A DNA stretch of 7,215 nucleotides from Rhodospira sp. (GCA_028277295.1 JANQGN010000623.1:1-7215), one strand, 5' to 3'. Shown: positions 1 through 5,246, counted from the stretch's first letter. A program made the numbers and translations. Notes: generated from the sequence alone by a model not told the origin.

Positions 1-154
1 CGCCGGCATCCTTGAATGTCTGTCCGGAAAGCCTTGCAAAGCACCACATACAGCATGCGATCCGGGCACAGGCACACACTATATTGCGGCTCCCGAGACT
101 TTCCGGACGGGTTCTGAAACACACGGTGACTCAGAGTGGATACCCTGGCCTGAG
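1..154. other. Non-coding left edge, no gene recognised
   Basis: This stretch lies downstream of the receptor gene and I see no credible gene in it. Open frames that cross it run antisense to the receptor and match no family I know. It contains a perfect 10-bp inverted repeat (22-31 and 99-108) that extends to about 13 pairs with wobbles. On the minus strand there is a TATAGT hexamer near 79-84 without a good -35 partner, so a leftward promoter leaving the window is possible but unsupported. Confidence 0.4.
22..108. repeat. 10-bp inverted repeat with a 67-base spacer
   Basis: GTCCGGAAAG at 22-31 is matched by its exact reverse complement CTTTCCGGAC at 99-108. Allowing G-U wobbles, bases 19-21 pair with 109-111 as well. 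The spacer is too long for a simple terminator. It could be the closing stem of a structured RNA or the end inverted repeats of a tiny mobile relic. I could not recognise either. Confidence 0.35.
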
Positions 155-197
155 AGCGAGTCCCGAGCGATCCGGTCCGGATCGCTCGGGATTTGCT
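155..197 (-). terminator. Strong hairpin just after the receptor stop codon
   Basis: The palindrome is centred on base 176. Arms 162-175 and 177-190 are perfectly complementary (14 bp, arm CCCGAGCGATCCGG). On the plus strand the flanks 155-161 and 191-197 extend the pairing with two G-U wobbles. The palindrome starts one base past the receptor stop codon (TGA at 200-198). No T-run follows on the minus strand, so this is either a terminator lacking a U-tract or a 3'-end stabilising hairpin. The GC-rich core also resembles a REP-like element, and a related copy sits at 3884-3912. Confidence 0.6.
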
Positions 198-2477
198 TCA
201 AAAGTAGTACGCCGCGCCGACGACAAACGAACGGCCGCGTGCCGGACCGCCGGCGGATTGATCCGAGGTGCCCGGTATAAACGCGGGATAATGGAACGCG
301 TAAAGATCATAGCGTTCATCGAGCAGGTTGTCGGCACGGAAATACAGCTCGGCATTGTCCGTGGACAGACCAAGGCGCACATCAAGTTTGTTGTAAGCAT
401 CGAGATCAAAGTGATTTTCGGGGTCCGCTGGCCGCGCGCCGACATACTGGTTGCGGATCGTACTGGTCAGGATGGGATCCTTGAACACCAGGAAATCCGG
501 AAGATCCATGTCGTGGGTCAACGACAGGCTCCACCCCCACTCGGGAACACCGGGGACGCCATTGCCCTCGCGGACCTCGGCCAGCAAGTCGGATGGCGTG
601 CCGGTGATCTTGGCATCGGTGTAGCTCAGGCTGCCCGCCAGCGTGAAACCGTGACCGAGCCGCATGGTCGCGTCGAGTTCAACCCCCTTGCTTTCGGTGT
701 CGAAGTTTCGGGACTCAGTGGCGATGAGGGTGGGATTGAACAATTGAAGGTGATCGTCCCGCGTGGTGTTCCAGAAGACCGCGCCGGTCACCGACAGGTC
801 TCCATCCAGCCAGGTGGAGCGGACTCCCAGTTCGTAACTGTCGACGATGGCCGGATCATAGGGCTCGTCACGCAGGCCCGAGGCGGCATTGGAGCCGAAG
901 TCACCCCAGCCACCGGACTTGTAGCCCCGGGCGTAGGCACCGTGGACCATGACGTCCGGCGTGACCTCATACCCAAAGGCCAGCCGCCCGGTGGTGTAGT
1001 CGTCGTCCAACGTCTGTTTGTCGGTCACCCTTCGCAGGGGGCTGGGATTGGAGTCCGTGGCCCGCCAGTCGATGTCGAAGGTCTTGTGCTCCCAGGTATG
1101 CCGCGCGCCGACGGTTACCTTCAGGGTACGGGTGACCGGGACGGTCACCTCGCCGAAAATGGCGTAGCTTTCGGCGGAGAAGTTGCGATCAATGTCGGCA
1201 TTGAAGGGGTTCATCGGATAGAAGGTATCAAAGGCGTCGCGCTCGTCGAAGGTCCAGTCGGTGCGGAAATAGTTCACCCCTCCGACCCAGAAGATGTCGT
1301 CTTCCGGACGGGAGGACAGGCGGATCTCCTGATTGTAGGCGTTGCGTTCGGAGCTGTACCAGCGGTGGGACTCCGGAACCATCCCGATCAGCGACTCATA
1401 AAGGCGGCCTTCATAAAAGGGCCCCTCATAGTGCCAGTCGGCATGCGTATACCCGCTGAAGACGGTCGCCACCGCGAAGGGCAGGGTGTGCGTCAGTTCG
1501 GCTGAGAACCGGTGCGACCACTTGCTTTCATCCATGCTGTCGGGCGGGACGTCGGTGACCGGGGCCTCTCCATAGGGCCGCTTCACCAGCAGGGAGGCAT
1601 GGTCGGTTATGGCCTCGTGACTGCCGACGACGGTCAGGGTGGTCCGCTCCGTCGGTTCCCACAGCAGGGTTCCGCGCAGGGCCAGGGTCTCGGGGTCCGA
1701 CAAGGGATCTCCGGTTTGCGCATTCTCGACCCACAGGTCATACCCGCTGTAGCGAAACGCCAGCCGTCCCTTCAGATCTCCAACGATGGGGCCGCCCACG
1801 GCGCCCTCTGTCAGGTATTGCATGCCGGTGCCGATCTCGCCGCGCAGATAGCCTTCCAGAACATCGGTCGGCTTGCGCGAGACCATGTTGATGGCCCCGG
1901 CCTCGCTGTTGCGGCCGTAGAGCGTGCCCTGCGGCCCCTTCAGGATCTCGATCTGCTCCATGTCCAGCATCGTCGCCGTCATGTCGGACAGATTGAGTGG
2001 CATGCCATCCAGGTAGAGAACCACCGAACTGTCGTCGGCGCCGGTGCGGTTCAGGGACCCCACGCCGCGGATTTTCATGTTGCCGCTGTTGTTGTCCCCG
2101 AAACTCGTCAAGTCCACGCCAGGTATGTTGCGAAGGGTGCTTTCCAGGTCCGGGGTGCCCCGTTCCTCGACGACATCGCCGCTGATCACGGACATGCTGA
2201 AGGGCACATCCTTGACACTCTCCTCGGCGCGGCGGGCCGTGACCTTGAGCGTGTCGAGCACGAGGGGACCTTCCGCCGAGGCGATGACCTCCGAGGTATC
2301 GTCCCGCGCCAAGGCCGGCGTGAACGAGACGGATGCCGCAACGCCCACCAGGGCGGTGGCGGACATCAGGGACAAACGACCGGTGTGGCGACCGGTGTGG
2401 CGATCGGTGTGGCGACCGGTGTGGCGATCGGTGTGGCGATCGGCGGGAAACGTCGGACGGCGAGGCGCATAACTCAT
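198..2477 (-). CDS. TonB-dependent outer-membrane receptor (siderophore-type, FyuA-like class)
   Basis: Predicted to import a ferric siderophore or similar chelate across the outer membrane using TonB energy. The 759-residue product has a signal sequence ending near Ala57 (TPALA), then a TonB box around residues 75-81 (DTLKVTA). The plug follows at about 88-205 with IRGVGS, LYLDGMP and the hallmark ILKGPQGTLYGRNSEAGAINM. A beta-barrel fills the rest and ends in the outer-membrane signature Tyr-Tyr-Phe. Late barrel motifs GYKSGGW, YELGVRS and DNLLDERY recall yersiniabactin/pesticin receptors, but the ligand cannot be read from sequence. There is no N-terminal signalling domain, so a FecI/FecR-type surface relay is unlikely. 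ATG at 2477 is the first in-frame start, with an in-frame TGA at 2492-2490 upstream, yet it lacks a clear Shine-Dalgarno. Residues 15-34 are five HT(G/D)R repeats ahead of the hydrophobic signal core, which is unusual. An AraC regulator lies upstream on the same strand. Confidence 0.93.
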   Translation of the reverse strand: MSYAPRRPTFPADRHTDRHTGRHTDRHTGRHTGRLSLMSATALVGVAASVSFTPALARDDTSEVIASAEGPLVLDTLKVTARRAEESVKDVPFSMSVISGDVVEERGTPDLESTLRNIPGVDLTSFGDNNSGNMKIRGVGSLNRTGADDSSVVLYLDGMPLNLSDMTATMLDMEQIEILKGPQGTLYGRNSEAGAINMVSRKPTDVLEGYLRGEIGTGMQYLTEGAVGGPIVGDLKGRLAFRYSGYDLWVENAQTGDPLSDPETLALRGTLLWEPTERTTLTVVGSHEAITDHASLLVKRPYGEAPVTDVPPDSMDESKWSHRFSAELTHTLPFAVATVFSGYTHADWHYEGPFYEGRLYESLIGMVPESHRWYSSERNAYNQEIRLSSRPEDDIFWVGGVNYFRTDWTFDERDAFDTFYPMNPFNADIDRNFSAESYAIFGEVTVPVTRTLKVTVGARHTWEHKTFDIDWRATDSNPSPLRRVTDKQTLDDDYTTGRLAFGYEVTPDVMVHGAYARGYKSGGWGDFGSNAASGLRDEPYDPAIVDSYELGVRSTWLDGDLSVTGAVFWNTTRDDHLQLFNPTLIATESRNFDTESKGVELDATMRLGHGFTLAGSLSYTDAKITGTPSDLLAEVREGNGVPGVPEWGWSLSLTHDMDLPDFLVFKDPILTSTIRNQYVGARPADPENHFDLDAYNKLDVRLGLSTDNAELYFRADNLLDERYDLYAFHYPAFIPGTSDQSAGGPARGRSFVVGAAYYF
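2377..2448 (-). repeat. 12-bp tandem repeat in the receptor signal-peptide region
   Basis: Five consecutive 12-bp units, CGAYCGGTGTGG on the plus strand, occupy 2377-2436. They differ only at one C/T position (C,C,T,C,T), and a degenerate sixth unit ends near 2448. In the receptor frame each unit encodes His-Thr-Gly-Arg or His-Thr-Asp-Arg (residues 15-34). Because 12 is a multiple of three, gain or loss of units would change the length and charge of the n-region without breaking the frame. Confidence 0.9.
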
Positions 2478-2555
2478 GGGTGGCGTGACTCATGTGGGTG
2501 GGTGCGATCCAGTTGTGACCGCATCTTGATCGCACCCTCGGACACCGCGCCACCC
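2478..2555 (-). promoter_or_regulatory. Nested inverted repeats in the receptor leader
   Basis: An inner pair of perfect 10-bp arms, GGGTGCGATC (2500-2509) and GATCGCACCC (2528-2537), encloses an 18-base loop region. An outer pair of 8-bp arms, GGGTGGCG (2478-2485) and CGCCACCC (2548-2555), surrounds it. The outer arm abuts the receptor ATG directly. In the transcript this would fold into a long hairpin placing the initiation region at its base, which could limit translation. As DNA, the inner palindrome could be an operator. No canonical promoter is evident nearby. Confidence 0.5.
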
Positions 2556-2562
2556 AACGGCC

Positions 2563-2589
2563 GGAAATCCAAAACTCAGATCGGGAAAT
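2563..2589 (-). promoter_or_regulatory. Possible AraC-type operator: direct half-sites 21 bp apart
   Basis: GGAAAT occurs at 2563-2568 and again at 2584-2589 (ATTTCC on the minus strand) in the gap between regulator and receptor. The phase is exactly 21 bp, about two helical turns, as expected for tandem half-sites of an AraC-family monomer pair. It lies 85-110 bp upstream of the receptor start. A six-base match is short, so this is suggestive only. Confidence 0.3.
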
Positions 2590-2633
2590 TCTGCCGGCAC
2601 GGTTCCGGTGAGTCCGTTGACCCCGAAAACGCC

Positions 2634-3746
2634 CTACCGGCCGGCTCTGCGGGCGCCGAAACGGGATGGTGGGCAGCCGTGCACGCGCCGGAAGGCCGCC
2701 GCGAAGTGTCCGGCGTTGGCATACCCGACCGCTTGCGCCGCCTGCTGGACCGACAGGCCGTCCCGCTCGATGAGCCGGCGCGCGGCGGTCATGCGCAGGG
2801 CGCGCACACACCCGGCGATGGTTGTGCCGAAGCGCTCCCTGAAATCGGACTTGAGATAGCACTCGTTCAGCCCGACGCGGCGCGCCAGCCGGGCGATGGT
2901 CGGCGGATCCATCCACTCGGCGCGCAGGATGTCCATGGCCTCGTCCAATGCCACCTCCCGGTGGCGGCGGGAACGCCCGCCGATCCCAGCGATCGTGTCC
3001 GTCGTCGCGTCGGGTGCGAGCAGGCGCGCCAGCAGGTCCAGCGCCAGCGATTCCGCGTGCAGGCGCCCGCACACCGTTTCCGTGTCCGTGTCCACGAGGG
3101 CGTTCGCGATCGCGAGACTGTGGCCGTTGACGGCCGGGACACGGGCGAAAACCGGGCCGGTATCGTCCAGGATTCCGCCGATGGCCGCGTTTAAGGTGCG
3201 CGGCCCTTGCGCGCGCCATTCCTCGGCCATGGTGGGCGGCACGTCGATCGACAGTCCGCGCATGCGAACGCCGGCGGCCACTCGCGTGCGCATCGCGCCG
3301 ATGTCTCGGGCGCGCAGCCAGACGTGGCCGGCTGCGACATGGTCTCGCACGCCCAGGTCCGGAACGGTCAGATCGAACCGGCCGTCCAGCATCATGTAGA
3401 ACCTGACCTGAGGTCCTGGCGCGGGGGAAAACTCCTCCAGCGCATTCGAAAAGGCGTAGTCGGCGGAGCCAAGCGTCAGGCCGTTGTGGAACTCCAGGAG
3501 GTCAAGGCGTCCGGCGCCCAGGCGTGGGTCGACCTCCAGACACAGCCGGTTCCTGTCGCTGGCCCGAACCCGAAGCGCATCGGATGCGTTAAAGTCCTTG
3601 GTGAAGTAATCGGTCAGACACGCCATCTGGCGAGAGCGGTGCGGGACGGAGGGGCGCGAGCCGGCATCGGCCGCCGGCACGGCGATGGCGTCCGGGGCAG
3701 GGGCAGCCCCGTAATGGAACCCGTCCGGCGTTTGCTTCACATCCAT
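2634..3746 (-). CDS. AraC-family transcriptional regulator (PchR-like role)
   Basis: Likely the local activator of the receptor gene 156 bp downstream on the same strand. The C-terminal ~105 residues (about 264-370 counting from this start) form the double helix-turn-helix domain. Helix-turn-helix one covers TIARLARRVGLNECYLKSDF and is followed by RERFG. The second includes SVQQAAQAVGYANAGHFAAA followed by FRRVHGCPPSRFG, matching the AraC signature. The N-terminal ~250 residues are a family-variable sensing region that I cannot assign to a ligand; in PchR and YbtA it senses a ferric siderophore. The frame stays open to GTG at 3836 (400 residues), but that codon sits in a hairpin loop without a Shine-Dalgarno. 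I prefer ATG at 3746 (370 residues), preceded by AAGGGT at 3761-3756. The Fur-box-like site and promoter at 3927-3958 suggest iron repression. Confidence 0.85.
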   Translation of the reverse strand: MDVKQTPDGFHYGAAPAPDAIAVPAADAGSRPSVPHRSRQMACLTDYFTKDFNASDALRVRASDRNRLCLEVDPRLGAGRLDLLEFHNGLTLGSADYAFSNALEEFSPAPGPQVRFYMMLDGRFDLTVPDLGVRDHVAAGHVWLRARDIGAMRTRVAAGVRMRGLSIDVPPTMAEEWRAQGPRTLNAAIGGILDDTGPVFARVPAVNGHSLAIANALVDTDTETVCGRLHAESLALDLLARLLAPDATTDTIAGIGGRSRRHREVALDEAMDILRAEWMDPPTIARLARRVGLNECYLKSDFRERFGTTIAGCVRALRMTAARRLIERDGLSVQQAAQAVGYANAGHFAAAFRRVHGCPPSRFGARRAGR

Positions 3747-3812
3747 TGACGGCGCACCCTTGACTCGACCGCTTGCCCGCCGAACCCATGGACGGGTCCA
3801 GCCTGTTTCCTG

Positions 3813-3852
3813 AGAGCATGGTGCGTGATTCTGCACTCACACACCATGCTCT
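3813..3852 (-). repeat. Near-perfect 40-bp hairpin in the regulator leader
   Basis: Arms 3813-3828 and 3837-3852 pair over 16 positions with a single mismatch (3824/3841), leaving an 8-base loop. The outer 11 bp (AGAGCATGGTG and CACCATGCTCT) match perfectly. There is no T-run on either side, so it is not a classical intrinsic terminator. It lies in the untranslated leader between the likely promoter and the preferred regulator start, and a GTG (3836-3834) sits at the loop edge. It could be a leader regulatory structure, an operator, or a relic of a small mobile element. Confidence 0.7.
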
Positions 3853-3869
3853 AACAGTCTGATATGCAA

Positions 3870-3912
3870 GCAGATCTTCGTCACGATCCGGTTTGGATCG
3901 CTGGGGATCTGC
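3870..3912 (-). repeat. Nested hairpin related to the element at 155-197
   Basis: Outer arms GCAGATC (3870-3876) and GATCTGC (3906-3912) enclose inner arms CGATCC (3884-3889) and GGATCG (3895-3900) around a GGTTT-type loop. Bases 3884-3912 match bases 168-196 at 25 of 29 positions in the same orientation, which makes the two a dispersed repeat pair. It lies in the leader, between the Fur-box-like site and the 40-bp hairpin. Confidence 0.6.
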
Positions 3913-3926
3913 GCTGAGCATGATAT

Positions 3927-3945
3927 GGAAATGATACTCATTCTC
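3927..3945 (-). promoter_or_regulatory. Fur-box-like operator upstream of the AraC regulator
   Basis: The 19-base sequence GGAAATGATACTCATTCTC matches the classical Fur consensus GATAATGATAATCATTATC at 15 of 19 positions and keeps its inverted-repeat core (AATGATA/CTCATT). It lies about 180 bp upstream of the preferred regulator start, in an AT-rich patch of otherwise GC-rich DNA. It overlaps a plausible promoter for the regulator, so iron-loaded Fur would block transcription. Some alphaproteobacteria use other iron regulators, so the protein that binds is inferred. Confidence 0.72.
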
Positions 3946-3958
3946 GTTTTGGGGGCAA
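3931..3958 (-). promoter_or_regulatory. Likely sigma-70-type promoter for the AraC regulator
   Basis: On the minus strand, TTGCCC (3958-3953) and TATCAT (3936-3931) are separated by 16 bp, matching TTGACA at 4/6 and TATAAT at 5/6. The -10 and spacer lie inside the Fur-box-like site, as expected for steric repression. An alternative -10 TATCAT lies at 3925-3920 with a poorer -35. The resulting leader would be about 180 bases and contain both hairpins. Confidence 0.45.
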
Positions 3959-4165
3959 GCGTCTTCCGCGAAGGCCTGTGCGCGGGTGGGGCTGGCCGGC
4001 GCGGGGCCTCGTCCGATTGGTCGGGAGAGCCTCGGGGTCGCGGGAGACCCTGCGCACAAACGCGCGGCGCTGGATGATCTGGCGGGCGTGATCGACGGTC
4101 CTGGCACCGGTCAAGGTCTATGACCGCCGGCATTTGCGGCACGTCACGAGCGTTCGGCCAGAGAG
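3946..4165. other. Gap between HxlR and AraC genes, no gene recognised
   Basis: Apart from the possible promoter -35 hexamer at its left edge, I find no gene, RNA or terminator. A plus-strand frame is open from about 3935 to TGA at 4121-4123 and has fairly coding-like third positions, but no ATG start or Shine-Dalgarno. Its peptide matches no family I know, so it may be decayed coding sequence or chance in GC-rich DNA. A weak inverted repeat, GGTCA/TGACC, at 4109-4125 is too small to call as a terminator for the HxlR gene. Confidence 0.4.
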
Positions 4166-4525
4166 TCAGAGCCCATGCGCCTCGGTCCAGTCCTTCAGGG
4201 TCTCCAGAAACGCCAACGCCGTTCGGCCAAAGTCGGTGATGGCATAGGTCACGGCGACGGGCTTCTCGGCGACAACCTCGCGATGGATCAGGCCCATCTC
4301 TTCCATCTCGCGCAAGCGTTGGCTGACCATCTTCTTGCTGGCGCCCTCCAGCTGGCGCACCAGATCGTTGAAGCGCACGGGCTCGTCTTTCAAGTGCCAG
4401 AGGATCGACCCCTTCCACTTGCCACCCAGAACCCGCATGCCACGCTCGATGGGGCAGGAGCTGTTGCAGGATGCCAAGGCGCGCGTGCGCCCCTTGCCGC
4501 CGACGGTGATGTCCAGGGTATCCAT
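4166..4525 (-). CDS. HxlR-family winged-helix regulator (redox/quinone-sensor type)
   Basis: A small DNA-binding repressor or switch, probably controlling the divergent oxidoreductase gene and itself. The 119 residues match the usual family length. The hallmark CPIERGMRVLGGKWKGSIL spans 24-42. The recognition region KKMVSQRLREMEEMGLIHR follows at 64-82, then the wing with VAVTYAITDFGRTA at 90-103. Cys20 and Cys24 sit just before the winged helix; Cys24 is the common family cysteine, while the second makes a CxxxC pair. Family members such as YodB, HypR and QorR sense quinones, diamide or oxidants through such thiols, so electrophile sensing is a reasonable inference. The start ATG at 4525 is supported by AGGGAG (4539-4534), eight bases upstream. 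Longer readings of the neighbouring frame lack family similarity. Confidence 0.92.
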   Translation of the reverse strand: MDTLDITVGGKGRTRALASCNSSCPIERGMRVLGGKWKGSILWHLKDEPVRFNDLVRQLEGASKKMVSQRLREMEEMGLIHREVVAEKPVAVTYAITDFGRTALAFLETLKDWTEAHGL

Positions 4526-4557
4526 GGAAGCCGCTCCCTGTGCGACAGTGAATGGAG

Positions 4558-4582
4558 GTTACCAAAAGTATACTGGTTGACT
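4558..4582. promoter_or_regulatory. Candidate HxlR operator and -35 element between the divergent genes
   Basis: The 118-bp gap between the divergent starts holds an AT-rich patch with GTTACCAAAAGTATAC (4558-4573), an imperfect inverted repeat of GT(t)AC halves. Its 8-bp core AGTATACT (4567-4574) is a perfect palindrome. On the minus strand TATACT (4572-4567) could be the -10 of the HxlR gene. On the plus strand TTGACT (4577-4582) could be the -35 for the oxidoreductase, although no good -10 follows. A protein bound here could control both directions. The assignment rests on position and symmetry. Confidence 0.42.
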
Positions 4583-4643
4583 TCGGTTGCCTGATGAGAC
4601 CATGTCAAGGTCCCTATCACGCCCACCCAAATGAGGCTTCCCC

Positions 4644-5246
4644 ATGTCCAACAAACCCGCCTCCACCAAACCCGCCTCCACCGTCTTACTCATCCTCGGC
4701 AAGGAAACCGGCCCCTTCGCGCGCGGTCAGTACAACCAGGGCCTGTTCGACGCCGCCGTGGAGACGCTGTCCCCCAACCACACGGTGCTGACCACGGTGA
4801 TCGAGGATGGCTACGACATCGCCGAGGAAATCGATAAGTTCAAACAGGCTGACACGGTGATCTACCAATACCCGGTCTTCTGGTTCATGATGCCCGCGAG
4901 TCTAAAAGAGTATATGGATACCGTATTTCAGTATGGCGCGTTCTTCGACTTCAAGGACGGCCCCTACGGCGGCGGCGGTTTGATGACGGGGCGCAAGGTG
5001 ATGCTGTCGACCACCTGGAACGCGCCGGCCGAAGCCTTCGGCGACCCGGCCGTCTTCTTCGGCGGACAGACGCCGTCCGAGGTGCTCGCCCCCATGCGCA
5101 AGGCACACGCCTACTGCGGCTTCATCGAACTCCCGCACTTCTCCTGCCACGACGTGGTGAAGGCACCCGACTTCCCGGCCGACCGGGCCCGCCTCGTCCG
5201 CCATCTTCACGAGGTGTTCGGCGGCGCTGGCGTCCAGGCCGCCTGA
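4644..5246 (+). CDS. MdaB-like NAD(P)H:quinone oxidoreductase (flavodoxin-like fold)
   Basis: Predicted cytosolic flavoprotein that reduces quinones by two electrons, avoiding semiquinone radicals. The 200 residues resemble E. coli MdaB (193 residues) over most of their length. The N-terminal strand VLLILGKE (14-21) leads to the flavin phosphate-binding region. YQYPVFWFMMPASLKEYMD (74-92) corresponds to MdaB's WQMPGWWMGAPWTVKKYID. GGGGLMTGRKVMLSTTWNAP (109-128), continuing into AEAF, corresponds to GSGGLVQGKKYMLSLTWNAP. The C-terminal segment LPHFSCHDVVKAPD (163-176) also has an MdaB counterpart. ATG at 4644 follows GAGG (4633-4636) at seven bases. Residues 4-13 are an exact KPAST duplication that extends the N-terminus. 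It is divergent from an HxlR regulator, the usual arrangement for electrophile-inducible reductases, and convergent with the RND gene 25 bp away. Azoreductase or nitroreductase activity on other substrates is possible. Confidence 0.88.
   Translation: MSNKPASTKPASTVLLILGKETGPFARGQYNQGLFDAAVETLSPNHTVLTTVIEDGYDIAEEIDKFKQADTVIYQYPVFWFMMPASLKEYMDTVFQYGAFFDFKDGPYGGGGLMTGRKVMLSTTWNAPAEAFGDPAVFFGGQTPSEVLAPMRKAHAYCGFIELPHFSCHDVVKAPDFPADRARLVRHLHEVFGGAGVQAA
4653..4682 (+). repeat. Perfect 15-bp tandem duplication at the oxidoreductase N-terminus
   Basis: The unit AAACCCGCCTCCACC occurs at 4653-4667 and again immediately at 4668-4682 without a mismatch. It is in frame and encodes Lys-Pro-Ala-Ser-Thr twice, directly before the first beta-strand. 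The added residues lie outside the conserved fold, so the duplication is probably neutral and, being identical, recent. Confidence 0.9.

Noticed and set aside
1..161. Cobalamin or other riboswitch
   Set aside because: I could not find a B12-box-like conserved core or any other known aptamer signature, and no downstream gene in the right orientation is visible.
12..1505. 497-codon plus-strand open frame opposite the receptor
   Set aside because: It is antisense to a receptor with clear plug and barrel motifs. Its peptide has no recognisable domain. Long antisense frames are common in GC-rich genes.
2377..2448. CRISPR array or on/off phase-variable tract
   Set aside because: The units are 12 bp, directly adjacent and without spacers, so it is not CRISPR. 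Unit changes keep the reading frame, so slippage cannot switch the gene off.
1512..3194. 560-codon plus-strand open frame
   Set aside because: It spans parts of two well-supported minus-strand genes and the gap between them, shows no family motifs, and has the low-complexity composition of a shadow frame.
1738..3219. 493-codon minus-strand frame across the receptor and regulator
   Set aside because: It is an out-of-frame reading of both genes. Its Arg/Gly/Pro/His-rich peptide, including the SPHR-type repeat, is the 12-bp repeat read in the wrong frame.
3813..3852. Rho-independent terminator for the HxlR transcript
   Set aside because: There is no T-run after the hairpin on the minus strand, and it lies more than 300 bases past the HxlR stop and downstream of the likely regulator promoter.
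3837..4565. 242-codon minus-strand frame overlapping the HxlR gene
   Set aside because: The HxlR hallmark motifs are in another frame (4166-4525) with a good ribosome site. This frame gives Arg/Pro-rich sequence without domains.
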